A stretch of DNA of 64,000 nucleotides from Paraburkholderia bryophila (GTDB lineage Bacteria; Pseudomonadota; Gammaproteobacteria; Burkholderiales; Burkholderiaceae), in the NCBI RefSeq assembly GCF_013409255.1, contig NZ_JACCAS010000001.1, positions 3,534,001-3,598,000 on the forward strand, in the 5' to 3' direction. Position numbers and translations under genes: made by a program. Numbering within the stretch: position 1 is the first letter of the stretch; each line of letters opens with the position of its first letter. Below, in pieces: positions 7,435-16,739 of the stretch. The notes beneath the pieces were generated by a model. The model was not told the DNA's origin. It did no database searches and saw nothing but the letters and a program-made list of their open reading frames with translations.

Positions 7435-9573
7435 ATGACTTCACTGGACCGCCGTACCTTCCTGCGCAGCGCCGCGGGCGCTGCCGCGCTGAGCCTGTTT
7501 CCGCCGGCGATTCGCCGCGCGCTTGCGATTCCCGCGAACAACGCGACCGGCACCATCAACGACGTACAGCACGTCGTGATCTTCATGCAGGAGAACCGCT
7601 CGTTCGACCACTACTTCGGCACGCTGCCGGGCGTGCGTGGTTTTAGCGACCGCTTCACGATTCCGCAGCCCGGCGGCACGACCGTGTTCCAGCAGAACGA
7701 CGGCACGCGCACGGTGCTGCCGTTCTATCTGGACAGCACCAAGGGCAACGCGCTGCTCGCGGGCGGTCCGCATTCGTGGACCGACGCGCACGCGGCGTGG
7801 GACAGCGGCCGCATGACGCAATGGCCGAAAGCCAAGGGCGATGTGTCGATGGGTTATCTGAACCAGTCCGACCTGCCGTTCCATGTGGCGCTGGCGAACG
7901 CGTTCACGATCTGCGACGCCTATCACTGTTCGCTGCATGGCGGCACCAACTCGAACCGCATCTTCCTGTGGACCGGCACCAACGGCGCGAGCGCGGGCTC
8001 CAATCCGGTGGTCAATAACGACGGCTGGGACGGCCTCGGCGCATCCGCGACCGGCCTTACGTGGACGACGTATCCCGAACGTCTGCAAGCGGCAGGCGTG
8101 AGTTGGAAGGTCTACCAGAACATGCCGGACAACTACACCGACAACTCGCTCGCCGGCTTCGCGACTTATCGCAAGGTCAACGAGACGCTGCCGGGTTCGC
8201 CGCTGCTGCCGTACACGCAGTCGCTCGAAGCGGTGGCGCCGCTGTACAAGGGCATCGGCAACACCATGCCCGACGGCGGCTTTCTGCAGTCGCTGAAAGA
8301 CGACATCGCGGCGGGACAGATGCCGCAGGTGAGCTGGATCGTGTCGCCGCAGGCGTACTGCGAACATCCGGGCGCGTCGACGCCGGGACAGGGCGGCTAC
8401 TACCTGCAACTGCTGCTCGATACGCTGACCGCGAACCCCGACGTGTGGAGCAAGACCGTGCTGTTCGTCAATTACGACGAGAACGACTGCTTCTTCGACC
8501 ACATGCCGCCGCCGGACGCGCCGACCAAAAATGCCGACGGCACCTTCGCCGGTAAAACGACGGTGAACGCGCAGTACGAGTACTTCACGAAAACCAACCC
8601 GCCCGGCGATTCGTCGCCGCTCGTGCCGGATGGCCAGACCTTCGGGCCAGGGCCGCGCGTGCCGATGTTCGTCGTGTCGCCGTGGAGCACCGGCGGCTGG
8701 GTCAACTCGCAGGTGTTCGACCATACCTCGGTGCTGCGCTTTCTCGAGCAGCGCTTCGGGGTGACCGAAACCAACATCAGTCCGTGGCGGCGCGCGGTGT
8801 GCGGCGACCTGACCTCGGCGTTCAATTTCCGCAATCCGAACGATGCGCCAGTGGCGGCGCTGCCCGCGCCGACCAAGGCCCAGGCCGACGCGCAGAACGT
8901 GCAGCAGAGCGCGCTCGGCGCGGTGCCGGTGCCGGCGGCGGCGAGCCAGCAGATGCCGACCCAGGCGTTGATGTCGCGGCCGTCGCGCGCGTTGCCGTAT
9001 CTGCTGCACGTGAGCGCCAACGCCGATACGCAGGACGGCCTGATCTGGCTGATCTTCAGCAATACCGGCACGGCCGGCGCGGTGTTCCATGTGTACGACC
9101 GCTTGCATCTCGACCGTGTGCCGCGTCGGTACACCGTCGAAGCCGGCAAGGAGCTGTCGGATTCATGGAGCGCGCTCGCCGACGACCAGGGCAATTACAG
9201 CCTGTGGGTGCTGGGGCCGAACGGTTTTCATCGCGCGTTCCAGGGCAACGTGGCGAGCGTCGCGACCGGGCCGAATCCGGAAGTGCGGGTTTGCTACGAC
9301 GTGAATAACAACGCGGTCTATCTGACGATCATGAACGTCGGCAATGCGGCCGCCAACGTGACGGTCACGTCGAACGCGTATCGCAGCGACGGTCCGTGGA
9401 CCTATGCGGTGCCGGCGGGGATGCAGGTCGAGCCGTACTGGTCGGTCGCCGCTGCCGGCGGCTGGTACGACTTCACGCTGACGATGACGGGCGGCTTCTC
9501 GCGGCGCTTTGCCGGCCGCGTCGAGACCGGCAAGGACAGCATCAGCGATCCGGCGATGGGCGTGGCGAGCTGA
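7435..9573 (+). CDS. Tat-exported phosphocholine-specific phospholipase C
   Basis: This 712-residue protein has the normal length for PlcN/PlcH-type enzymes. It begins with a twin-arginine signal peptide (LDRRTFLRSAAG) ending near ALA. The phosphoesterase signature FMQENRSFDHYFGT is at the N-terminus of the mature enzyme. Later come CSLHGGTNSNR, VNYDENDCFFDH and the FDHTSVLRF segment, all typical of phospholipase C/acid phosphatase AcpA relatives. Two C-terminal beta domains (DUF756-like, residues about 520-705) are present. Family knowledge: it hydrolyses phosphatidylcholine or related phospholipids outside the cytoplasm, often for phosphate scavenging or virulence. It is the last gene before a strong terminator at 9642-9674. 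The ATG at 7435 is chosen because it starts the Tat signal. Confidence 0.92.
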   Translation: MTSLDRRTFLRSAAGAAALSLFPPAIRRALAIPANNATGTINDVQHVVIFMQENRSFDHYFGTLPGVRGFSDRFTIPQPGGTTVFQQNDGTRTVLPFYLDSTKGNALLAGGPHSWTDAHAAWDSGRMTQWPKAKGDVSMGYLNQSDLPFHVALANAFTICDAYHCSLHGGTNSNRIFLWTGTNGASAGSNPVVNNDGWDGLGASATGLTWTTYPERLQAAGVSWKVYQNMPDNYTDNSLAGFATYRKVNETLPGSPLLPYTQSLEAVAPLYKGIGNTMPDGGFLQSLKDDIAAGQMPQVSWIVSPQAYCEHPGASTPGQGGYYLQLLLDTLTANPDVWSKTVLFVNYDENDCFFDHMPPPDAPTKNADGTFAGKTTVNAQYEYFTKTNPPGDSSPLVPDGQTFGPGPRVPMFVVSPWSTGGWVNSQVFDHTSVLRFLEQRFGVTETNISPWRRAVCGDLTSAFNFRNPNDAPVAALPAPTKAQADAQNVQQSALGAVPVPAAASQQMPTQALMSRPSRALPYLLHVSANADTQDGLIWLIFSNTGTAGAVFHVYDRLHLDRVPRRYTVEAGKELSDSWSALADDQGNYSLWVLGPNGFHRAFQGNVASVATGPNPEVRVCYDVNNNAVYLTIMNVGNAAANVTVTSNAYRSDGPWTYAVPAGMQVEPYWSVAAAGGWYDFTLTMTGGFSRRFAGRVETGKDSISDPAMGVAS

Positions 9574-9641
9574 GCGAACGGATTGGAGCAGTAACAGCGG
9601 CAACAGCAGCAGCGCGCGAATCGCGCGAGAAGTGGCACTTC

Positions 9642-9674
9642 AGGGAGTCAGCGAGGGCTGACTCCCTTTTTTTT
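9642..9674 (+). terminator. Rho-independent terminator of the phospholipase operon
   Basis: An 11-bp perfect stem (AGGGAGTCAGC pairing with GCTGACTCCCT) with a GAGG loop is followed by eight T residues. The 226 bp from here to the chemoreceptor start contain no other convincing feature beyond that gene's presumed promoter. Confidence 0.93.
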
Positions 9675-9900
9675 ATACCCCGGCGGATGCTGACTGTCGT
9701 GTGACCCGACGTCGCGAATCGTCGCTTTGTATCTGATTTCCAACACTTTTTTCGCCTGCTGCTTTCGCGTGGATAATGCCGCCTGCATGTTCGGACGACC
9801 GTTGACGCGCAATGCGCTACCCGTGGTTACCCGTGGACGGAAAGAGCGAGTGGACGGCCTCTCTTTTCGCATACCAAACCGTCCATCCAAGACCAAACCA

Positions 9901-11481
9901 ATGAACAACAAACAGCTCAGCGTCAAAGCCCGGCTTGCGACGGCCTTCGGGGTACTCGCGGCAAGTGTCCTGGTCGTATCGGGCCTGGCCGTCAATTCTC
10001 TCAACGACGCGGACCAGCGGTTCGCGAATTACGTCTCCGGTATCAGCGCGCGCGCCGAACTGGCGTCGCGCGTACGCACCGCGGTCGATCGCCGCGCCAT
10101 TGCGGCCCGCAACATGGCGCTGGCCACGAAGCCGCAAGACTTCGAGGTCGAGAAGACCGCCGAGGCGCAAGCCCAGCAGGACGTGCAGACGCGCCTCGCC
10201 AAACTCAGGCAGATGGTCGACACCGCCGCCGACGCGTCCGGCAAAGCGCGCGATCTGGTCGCCGAGATGAGCCGCATCGAGGCGGCTTACACGCCGGTCG
10301 CGCAAGGCATCGTTGCGCTCGCAACGGACGGCAAGCGCGACGAAGCGGTGACCAAGATCAACGACGAATGCCGTCCATTGCTGGCCGCGCTGATCAAAGC
10401 CACCAACGACTACGTCGACTATACGCACAGCCAGGCCGAACAAAGCGTGCAGGACGCCGACGCGCGCAATACCCGGCAGCGCAATCTGCTGATTGCGATC
10501 TGCCTGCTGGCGACCGGCGCGGCGGCGATTGCCGGCGTGCTGATTACGCGTGGACTGACGCGTGCGTTGGGTGCTGAGCCGGCGGCATTGAGCGAAGTCA
10601 CGCAGCGGGTCGCCAAGGGCGATCTGAGTCCGGTGGCCGGGGCGCGGCAGGCGCCGGAGGGCAGTGTGCTGGCGTCGATGGGCGCGATGCAGCAGAGCCT
10701 CGTGACCCTGATCGGCCAGGTGCGCTTTGCCGCGGATAGCATCGCGACCGGCTCGAGTCAGATCGCCGCGGGCAATATCGATCTGTCGTCGCGGACGGAG
10801 CAGCAGGCGTCGTCGTTGCAGCAGACCGCGTCGAGCATGGAAGAACTGACGGCGACCGTGCGTCATAACGCCGATAGCGCGCAGCAGGCGAGCGTGTTGT
10901 CGACCAACGCGTCGGAGATCGCGCAGAAGGGCAACGAGGTGGTGAGCCGCGTGGTGGGCACGATGGGCGACATCAGCGCGAGCTCGGCGAAGATCGCGGA
11001 TATCACCGGGATCATCGAAGGGATCGCGTTTCAGACCAATATCCTCGCGCTGAATGCGGCCGTCGAGGCGGCGCGCGCGGGCGAGCAGGGGCGCGGCTTC
11101 GCCGTGGTGGCGAGCGAGGTGCGCAGCCTGGCGCAACGCTCGTCGGTGGCGGCGAAGGAGATCAAGGATCTGATCAACGCGTCGGTGGAGAAGATTCGCG
11201 ACGGTTCGTCGTTCGCGCAGGAGGCGGGCAGCACGATGGCGGAAGTCACGCACGCGGTGGCGCGCGTGACCGACATCATGGGCGAGATCGCGGCGGCCAC
11301 CGGCGAGCAGAGCCGTGGCATCGAGCAGGTGAACCAGGCGATCACGCAGATGGACACCGTGACGCAGCAGAACGCCGCGCTGGTTGAAGAGGCGGCGGCG
11401 GCTTCGCAGTCGCTGGAGGGTCAGGGGCGGCAGCTCAACGAGGCGATCGCGTTCTTCAGGCTGGAGGCCGGGCGCGGGTGA
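9901..11481 (+). CDS. Methyl-accepting chemotaxis protein
   Basis: This 526-residue protein has the classic layout: N-terminal membrane segment (about residues 13-32), a four-helix-bundle-type periplasmic sensor region to about 190, a second membrane segment ([18 protein letters not shown]), a HAMP region, and a long cytoplasmic signalling domain. The hairpin tip carries the near-invariant signature [20 protein letters not shown]. The ligand cannot be predicted from the sensor. The ATG at 9901 is preferred over an upstream in-frame start at 9727 because it directly precedes the first transmembrane helix. It stands alone and converges with the next, minus-strand gene. Confidence 0.95.
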   Translation: MNNKQLSVKARLATAFGVLAASVLVVSGLAVNSLNDADQRFANYVSGISARAELASRVRTAVDRRAIAARNMALATKPQDFEVEKTAEAQAQQDVQTRLAKLRQMVDTAADASGKARDLVAEMSRIEAAYTPVAQGIVALATDGKRDEAVTKINDECRPLLAALIKATNDYVDYTHSQAEQSVQDADARNTRQRNLLIAICLLATGAAAIAGVLITRGLTRALGAEPAALSEVTQRVAKGDLSPVAGARQAPEGSVLASMGAMQQSLVTLIGQVRFAADSIATGSSQIAAGNIDLSSRTEQQASSLQQTASSMEELTATVRHNADSAQQASVLSTNASEIAQKGNEVVSRVVGTMGDISASSAKIADITGIIEGIAFQTNILALNAAVEAARAGEQGRGFAVVASEVRSLAQRSSVAAKEIKDLINASVEKIRDGSSFAQEAGSTMAEVTHAVARVTDIMGEIAAATGEQSRGIEQVNQAITQMDTVTQQNAALVEEAAAASQSLEGQGRQLNEAIAFFRLEAGRG

Positions 11482-11559
11482 GGTGGGCGATGGCGGTTAG
11501 CGCTTGCCGATGGTTGTTTGGATGCGGTGGGCAAGGCGCTATGCGATTTCGTGTAGCGG

Positions 11560-11925
11560 CTACTTCGATTCGGAAGGCGCCGGCGCTCCTGATGGCGGGA
11601 CCAGTTCGTAGCAGACCGGGGGCGTGGTTGGCGTCTTCGTTCTGGCTTCCGGTTGCTGCGGGTCGATGCATTTGAACGCGCTCTGGTCGCGCTGGACAAA
11701 AATCGTGTCGGCTGGACCGGCGCTGCCATGCGCGCCATTCACGACGGCGACGATTTTGTAGCCGTCTTGCAGGAGCGTGGAGAGCGTGGTCTGGGTGGGG
11801 CGCCACTGGCTGTCGGGTGGGATTTGGGCTTGAGTTTGAGCTTGACCGGGTAGCGCTGATGCGGCAGCTACGAGGGCGATGGCTGCGGTGGCCGCGGCGA
11901 GCTTGGCGGTGCGGGACTTGATCAA
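11560..11925 (-). CDS. Small exported protein of unknown function
   Basis: This 121-residue protein has an N-terminal signal peptide (KSRTAKLAAATAAIALVAAA...ALPGQA) followed by a compact domain. That domain contains SQWRPTQTTLSTLLQDGYKI and two Cys (FKCIDP and PVCYEL) that could form a disulphide. The start at 11925 has a GGAGG-type ribosome-binding site (AAGGAGG) just upstream. No family recognised; similar short proteins with a 'LLxxGYkiv' core are common as secreted hypotheticals in Burkholderiales. It is monocistronic as far as visible. Confidence 0.72.
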   Translation of the reverse strand: MIKSRTAKLAAATAAIALVAAASALPGQAQTQAQIPPDSQWRPTQTTLSTLLQDGYKIVAVVNGAHGSAGPADTIFVQRDQSAFKCIDPQQPEARTKTPTTPPVCYELVPPSGAPAPSESK

Positions 11926-12349
11926 GAAACCTCCTTGAAGTTGCGATTTGGGGCTGTTGGATGGCCGTTGGCCGATCGCATCACAGTTATGGCACGGTTG
12001 CCTTTCAAGACCGCGCGCAATTCGAAGAAGTTCACGTGAGATTCCCGCTAGGCGTACTCATCCAGACCCGTACAAGGTTAGGCAGGCGCGGCAGATCCAA
12101 TCTTTACAAGCGGTCGACGCAGGCTTGCAATATGGGACGATCGACCAGGGATGTACTGTATGGATATACAAGGGAACCGGCCTGAATGGATTGTACGTAT
12201 GCCGTATCAACGTTGTTGACACATCGGTGATCCAGGCATAAGATTGATTTTGTATCAACGCAGTATCAACGTATGACCCTTTTAACCGGAGAGTCAGAAG
12301 TTACCGGCCGCGTTGACCGGCGGCTTCTGAATGATGGAGTGCGGACCTT
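11926..12349. other. AT-richer intergenic region upstream of mazEF with repeated GTATCAACG
   Basis: This 424-bp gap has no credible gene and is visibly lower in GC than its surroundings. The nonamer GTATCAACG occurs three times (12204-12212, 12252-12260, 12263-12271). The last two are spaced 11 bp apart, just upstream of the toxin-antitoxin pair. These could be operator elements or simply repeats. Confidence 0.45.
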
Positions 12350-12637
12350 ATGGCTATTCAAACCTTAAAGCGCTGGGGAAATAGCCTTGCTGTTCGGATC
12401 CCCGCGAGTGTCGCCGGCGAGGTGGCCTTCACGGAAGGTCAGGAAGTGGACGTCGAAGTGCAGGACGGGAATGTGACGATTCGTCGGCACACGGCAATCA
12501 GGCGTTTCTCGCGCGAGCGTTATTTGCAGCAACTCCGCGAGAGCAAGCTTGTGTCGCACGAGACGATCGACTTTGGCGAACCGCAAGGCTCGGAACTCGG
12601 TGGACCCGACGACCCGGCGCGATTCGACAAATGGTAG
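12350..12637 (+). CDS. mazE: MazE-type antitoxin (AbrB/SpoVT fold)
   Basis: This 95-residue protein begins with the AbrB/MazE signature: LKRWGNSLAVRIPASVAGEV, then FTEGQEVDVEVQDGNVTIRR. That forms the swapped-hairpin DNA-binding domain (residues 1-48). The acidic C-terminal tail should wrap the toxin. It sits 6 bp upstream of a MazF/PemK-like toxin gene, the standard antitoxin-first order. Family knowledge: it neutralises the endoribonuclease and represses its own operon, alone or with toxin. Confidence 0.9.
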   Translation: MAIQTLKRWGNSLAVRIPASVAGEVAFTEGQEVDVEVQDGNVTIRRHTAIRRFSRERYLQQLRESKLVSHETIDFGEPQGSELGGPDDPARFDKW

Positions 12638-12643
12638 GAGCGC

Positions 12644-12982
12644 ATGCAGAACGGCATACCTGAAGCTGGCGACATCATCAGGCTCTACATTGGGCCAAGT
12701 AAGGGCAACGAGCAGGACGGATATCGAGCGGTTCTGGTGCTCAGTCCGCTGGACTTCAATGAGTTCACCGGGCGCGTTACGGGGCTGCCCATCACCTCCT
12801 CGGTGAGAGGGTGGGAAACGGAGATCCCGCTCTCCAGTCTTGTGCGGCCGGGCGTGGCTCTTGTCGACCAGATCACCACGCTTTCTTTCAAGGCTAGAGA
12901 CTTCAGGTTCAACGGCGAGCGGGCTACAGCCGAAGAAATGGAAGCCGCGAAATATGCGGTGAAAATGATCCTCGATCTGTGA
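12644..12982 (+). CDS. mazF: MazF/PemK-family endoribonuclease toxin
   Basis: This 112-residue protein has the usual length for the family. The N-terminal EAGDIIRLYIGP and QDGYRAVLVLSP segments match the conserved 'GDI...G.E..G.RP.lVls' core of MazF. TGLPITSS matches the strand with conserved Pro-Ile-Thr/Ser, and VALVDQITTL matches the 'vl.dqi.tld' strand. It is predicted to cleave mRNA when free of antitoxin. It is coupled to mazE with 6 bp between the genes and closed by a terminator at 12990-13013. It lies on the 3' side of a tRNA gene, a common place for acquired modules. Confidence 0.9.
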   Translation: MQNGIPEAGDIIRLYIGPSKGNEQDGYRAVLVLSPLDFNEFTGRVTGLPITSSVRGWETEIPLSSLVRPGVALVDQITTLSFKARDFRFNGERATAEEMEAAKYAVKMILDL

Positions 12983-12989
12983 TCGGAAG

Positions 12990-13013
12990 GCGCCAGAGAT
13001 GGCGCTTTTTTTT
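12990..13013 (+). terminator. Terminator of mazEF
   Basis: GCGCCA/TGGCGC 6-bp stem with a GAGA loop, followed by eight T residues, starting 7 bp after the mazF stop. Confidence 0.85.
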
Positions 13014-13090
13014 GAGCCGTAGTTTTGGGAGAGAGCGAAGTTCAGCTTCATCGCCAAGACCTCTTGTGCTTCAACGGCGAACCAAAAACA

Positions 13091-13126
13091 AAAAAGCCGC
13101 TGAACCTTGCGGATCAGCGGCTTTTT
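13091..13126 (-). terminator. Terminator of tRNA-Met (bidirectional)
   Basis: A 13-bp inverted repeat, AAAAAGCCGCTGA with TCAGCGGCTTTTT, lies 9 bp beyond the tRNA 3' end. On the minus strand it reads stem then a T run, so it ends the tRNA transcript; it could also back up mazEF termination. Confidence 0.85.
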
Positions 13127-13134
13127 CTTGCAAC

Positions 13135-13211
<77 letters not shown>

Positions 13212-13296
13212 GAAAGAAGCGAGATTATGCGGACCACGCCGGAGGCTGTCAACCCCCGGCGCACAACTTTTTCAAGTTGGCGGTCCATCACGCGTG

Positions 13297-14955
13297 TCAG
13301 TCCTGCGCGTAGATGTCCGAGTCCTTGGTCTCCTTCACGAACAGCATGCCGATCACGAAGGTGCCCACCGCAATCACGATCGGATACCACAGCCCCGAAT
13401 AAATGTTGCCCTTCGCCGCGACGATCGCGAAGGCCGTCGCCGGCAGGAAGCCGCCGAACCAGCCATTGCCGATGTGATACGGCAGCGACATCGAGGTATA
13501 GCGAATCCGCGTCGGAAACATCTCCACCAGCATCGCCGCGATCGGACCGTACACCATCGTCACGTAGATCATGAGGATCGTCAGGATGGCCACGCTCATC
13601 GGCCAGTTGATCTGCGAAGGATCGGCCTTCGCCGGATAACCCGCGCTCTTGAGCGTGCCGGCAAGCGTCTTGTCGAACGCCTTGCCCTGATCCTTGGCGT
13701 CGGCGGCCTTGCCGTCATACGTGTTGACTACCGTATCGCCCACCTTGATCTCGGCCAGCGTGCCCGCCGGTGCCGCCACGTTGTCGTAGTTCAGGCCGGC
13801 CTTCGAAAGCGCGCTCTTGGCGATGTCGCACGAACTCGTGAACTTCGACGTGCCTACCGGATTGAACTGGAACGAGCATTCGCCCGGATTCGCGATCACG
13901 ACGATCGGCGCCCGCGCGCTTGCGGTTTCCAGCGCCGGGTTGGTGTAGTGCGCCAGTGCCTTGAACAGCGGGAAGTACGTGCAGGCGGCGATCAGCAAGC
14001 CGGCCATGATGATCGGCTTGCGGCCGATACGGTCCGACAGCGAGCCGAAAAACAGAAAGAACGGCGTGCCGATCAGCAGTGCGATCGCGATCATGATGTT
14101 GGCGCTGCTGCCGTCCACCTTCATCGTCTGGGTCAGGAAGAACAGCGAATAGAACTGCCCCGTGTACCAGACCACGGCCTGGCCGGCGGTCAGACCGACC
14201 AGCGCGAGAATTACGATCTTCAGGTTCTTCCACTGGGCGAACGATTCCGTCAGCGGCGCCTTGGAGGTCTTGCCTTCGGCCTTGATGCGCTCGAACACCG
14301 GCGATTCGTGCAGTTGCATACGAATCCACACCGACACGCCTAGCAGGATGATCGACGCGACGAACGGCACGCGCCAGCCCCAGGCGCCGAATGCTTCTTC
14401 GCCGATCGCCGTGCGCACACCCAGAATCACCAGCAGCGACAGGAACAGGCCGAGCGTGGCGGTTGCCTGAATCCACGACGTGTAGAAGCCGCGGCGTCCG
14501 GCCGGCGCGTGTTCGGCCACATACGTGGCCGCGCCGCCGTACTCGCCGCCGAGCGCGAGGCCCTGCAGCATCCGCATCGCGATGAAGATCACCGGCGAAG
14601 CGAAGCCGATCGACGCGTAGCCCGGCAGGAAGCCGACCAGGAAGGTCGAGAAGCCCATGATCAGGATCGTGATCAGGAACGTGTACTTGCGTCCGACCAT
14701 GTCGCCCAGGCGGCCGAACACGATTGCGCCGAACGGCCGCACCGCGAAACCCGCGGCGAAGCCAAGCAGCGTAAACACGAAGGCGGCAGTCGGATTGACG
14801 CCGGAGAAGAAGCTCTTGCTGATAAAGGCCGCGAGCGAGCCGGCCAGGAAGAAGTCATACCACTCGAACACCGTGCCCAGCGACGATGCGAAGATCACCC
14901 GCTTCTCATCGCGCGTCATCGGCACGTGCGAGATTTGCCCGCCAACGGTAGCCAT
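13297..14955 (-). CDS. MFS transporter of the metabolite:H+ symporter (MHS) family
   Basis: This 552-residue protein starts at the ATG at 14955, with TTGGAGA eight bases upstream. The N-terminus SSLGTVFEWYDFFLAGSLAA is the signature of MHS symporters such as KgtP, ProP and ShiA. Two MFS motif A loops follow (GRLGDMVGRKYTF and GSLSDRIGRKPI). An insertion of about 100 residues (approximately 342-445) between two helices of the C-terminal half contains two Cys and no hydrophobic helix; ordinary MHS members are about 430 residues. Predicted proton-coupled uptake of a carboxylate or similar solute; substrate not inferable. It is monocistronic, next to tRNA-Met. Confidence 0.88.
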   Translation of the reverse strand: MATVGGQISHVPMTRDEKRVIFASSLGTVFEWYDFFLAGSLAAFISKSFFSGVNPTAAFVFTLLGFAAGFAVRPFGAIVFGRLGDMVGRKYTFLITILIMGFSTFLVGFLPGYASIGFASPVIFIAMRMLQGLALGGEYGGAATYVAEHAPAGRRGFYTSWIQATATLGLFLSLLVILGVRTAIGEEAFGAWGWRVPFVASIILLGVSVWIRMQLHESPVFERIKAEGKTSKAPLTESFAQWKNLKIVILALVGLTAGQAVVWYTGQFYSLFFLTQTMKVDGSSANIMIAIALLIGTPFFLFFGSLSDRIGRKPIIMAGLLIAACTYFPLFKALAHYTNPALETASARAPIVVIANPGECSFQFNPVGTSKFTSSCDIAKSALSKAGLNYDNVAAPAGTLAEIKVGDTVVNTYDGKAADAKDQGKAFDKTLAGTLKSAGYPAKADPSQINWPMSVAILTILMIYVTMVYGPIAAMLVEMFPTRIRYTSMSLPYHIGNGWFGGFLPATAFAIVAAKGNIYSGLWYPIVIAVGTFVIGMLFVKETKDSDIYAQD

Positions 14956-15191
14956 ATGTCGTCTCCAATTTCCAATATTGATATGTACACGTGGTGCGCC
15001 GGTCAAAGCACGCCCGTGCAGGGGATTATTGGAGTGGAAACTTACGGCGTACTGACGTGGCGGGGGTAGAGGGTGATTCTCTATGTGGCGCTAAATTTTC
15101 GACAAAATCGCTCAACGTCATATAGTTACCGATCAACGTCTGTCAACAGTATCTCAATATTCAATTGAGGTTTTTGCTTGCCCAAGTGCCG

Positions 15192-16730
15192 TTAGGGTAA
15201 GTCCCGCCCCCGCTCATGCATCGGCAAACTGACACGAACGAGGGTGCCGGCCAGTCGCGGCGAGGTCTGATAGACGTTGTCGTCGAGAGTCAGCTCGCCG
15301 CCATGCATCGTCGTGATCTCGCGGACGATCGCCAGTCCGAGCCCGCTGCCGTCGGCTTCGCGGCCCAGAATCCGGTAGAAGCGTTCGACCACCCGCGAAC
15401 GCTCGGCGACCGGAATGCCGAGCCCGGTGTCCTCGACTTCCAGATGCACGCGGCGCGCGGCCACGTCGTGCCTCACTCTGACCGTGATGCGGCCGCCCGG
15501 CGGCGTGTAGCGGATCGCGTTGTCGATCAGGTTCGACAGCATTTCGCGCAGCATGACCGGGTTGCCGTCCACGTCGACGGGTTCGTCGGGCGCTTCGTAG
15601 CCGAGGTCCATCTGCTTGGCGAGTGCGGCCTGCACCCAGTCGCGCACCGCGCTGCGGGCGACTTCGGTCACCTCGACCGGCGTGAAAATCTGCCCCGACA
15701 GGCGGTTTTCCGCGCGCGCCAGCGCCAGCAACTGCGTGACGAGCCGCGCGGCCTGCTCCGAACTGGTCGCGATCTGCTCGAGCGAGCGGTGCACTTCCGC
15801 CGACGCATCCTGGCGCAAGGCCAGTTCGGCCTGAGTGCGCAGGCCGGCCAGCGGCGTTTTCATCTGATGCGCGGCGTCGGCGATAAAGCGCTTCTGCAGC
15901 TCCATGTTCTGTTCGAGACGCGTCAGCAGATCGTTGAACGAGGTCACCAGCGGCTCGATTTCCGGCGGCGCGCGGCGTGCTTCGAGCGGCGACAGATCGT
16001 CCGGCCGACGCGCACGGATATGCGCCTGCAGCGCGTGCAGCGGTGCGAGGCCGCGCGACAGGCCGAACCACACCAGCAGGATCGCCAGCGGCAGAATCAC
16101 GAACTGCGGCAGGATCACGCCTTTGATGATGTCGTTGGCGAGCTGGCTGCGTTTGTCGAGCGTTTCGGCGACCTGCACCAGCACCGGCTGCGCGCCGGGC
16201 GTCTGCGGGAATTCGACGGTCGTATAAGCGACGCGGATGTCGTTGCCGCGCAGCATGTCGTCGCGGAACTCGACGAGGCCCGGTTGCGGCCGGTCCTCTT
16301 CATGCGGCAGCGGCATGTCGCGCTCGCCGCCCACCAGTTCGCCGCGCGTGCCGAGCACCTGGTAAAACACGCGGTCCACGTTGTCGCTACGTAGAAAATC
16401 GCGCATGGCGTCGGGCAGCGTGAGCTCCGCCACCCCGTTCACCGGATGAATCTGGCGGGCCAGCACATAGGCGTCGGTTTCGAGCGCGCGGTCGAACGGG
16501 CCGTTCGCGATCGACTTGGCGACCAGGTAGGTGACCGCAAGACTCATCGGCCAGAGCAGCAATAGCGGCGCGAGCATCCAGTCGAGAATTTCGCCGAATA
16601 ACGAACGCGGGCGCGCTTCGGCGGCGGCTTCGGTTTCGTCGGGTGGGGCGAACGGATTCGCGTAGCGGGCGTCGCGAGCCTCGTCGAGGTCCGCCGCGTG
16701 CGCCGCCGCACGGTCTTCGCGCGCGGACAT
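15192..16730 (-). CDS. Sensor histidine kinase, TctE-like
   Basis: This 512-residue kinase has membrane helices at about residues 52-73 and 206-224 flanking a periplasmic sensor region of about 130 residues. A HAMP-like linker follows. The H-box ADAAHQMKTPLAGL has the phosphorylated His near residue 288, the variant with QMKTP typical of TctE-type kinases. The N-box (NLIDNAIRYTPPGG) and G boxes (VEDTGLGIP, GSGLGLAIV) complete the catalytic domain. It is transcribed after the response regulator with a 9-bp gap. Family members sense tricarboxylates or unknown envelope signals; the signal is unknown here. Confidence 0.92.
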   Translation of the reverse strand: MSAREDRAAAHAADLDEARDARYANPFAPPDETEAAAEARPRSLFGEILDWMLAPLLLLWPMSLAVTYLVAKSIANGPFDRALETDAYVLARQIHPVNGVAELTLPDAMRDFLRSDNVDRVFYQVLGTRGELVGGERDMPLPHEEDRPQPGLVEFRDDMLRGNDIRVAYTTVEFPQTPGAQPVLVQVAETLDKRSQLANDIIKGVILPQFVILPLAILLVWFGLSRGLAPLHALQAHIRARRPDDLSPLEARRAPPEIEPLVTSFNDLLTRLEQNMELQKRFIADAAHQMKTPLAGLRTQAELALRQDASAEVHRSLEQIATSSEQAARLVTQLLALARAENRLSGQIFTPVEVTEVARSAVRDWVQAALAKQMDLGYEAPDEPVDVDGNPVMLREMLSNLIDNAIRYTPPGGRITVRVRHDVAARRVHLEVEDTGLGIPVAERSRVVERFYRILGREADGSGLGLAIVREITTMHGGELTLDDNVYQTSPRLAGTLVRVSLPMHERGRDLP

Positions 16731-16739
16731 GGGCGCTCT

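Noticed and set aside
11926..13130. mazEF region as a tRNA-Met-integrated island
   Set aside because: No integrase and no duplicated tRNA 3' end were found on the far side, so insertion at the tRNA is unsupported.
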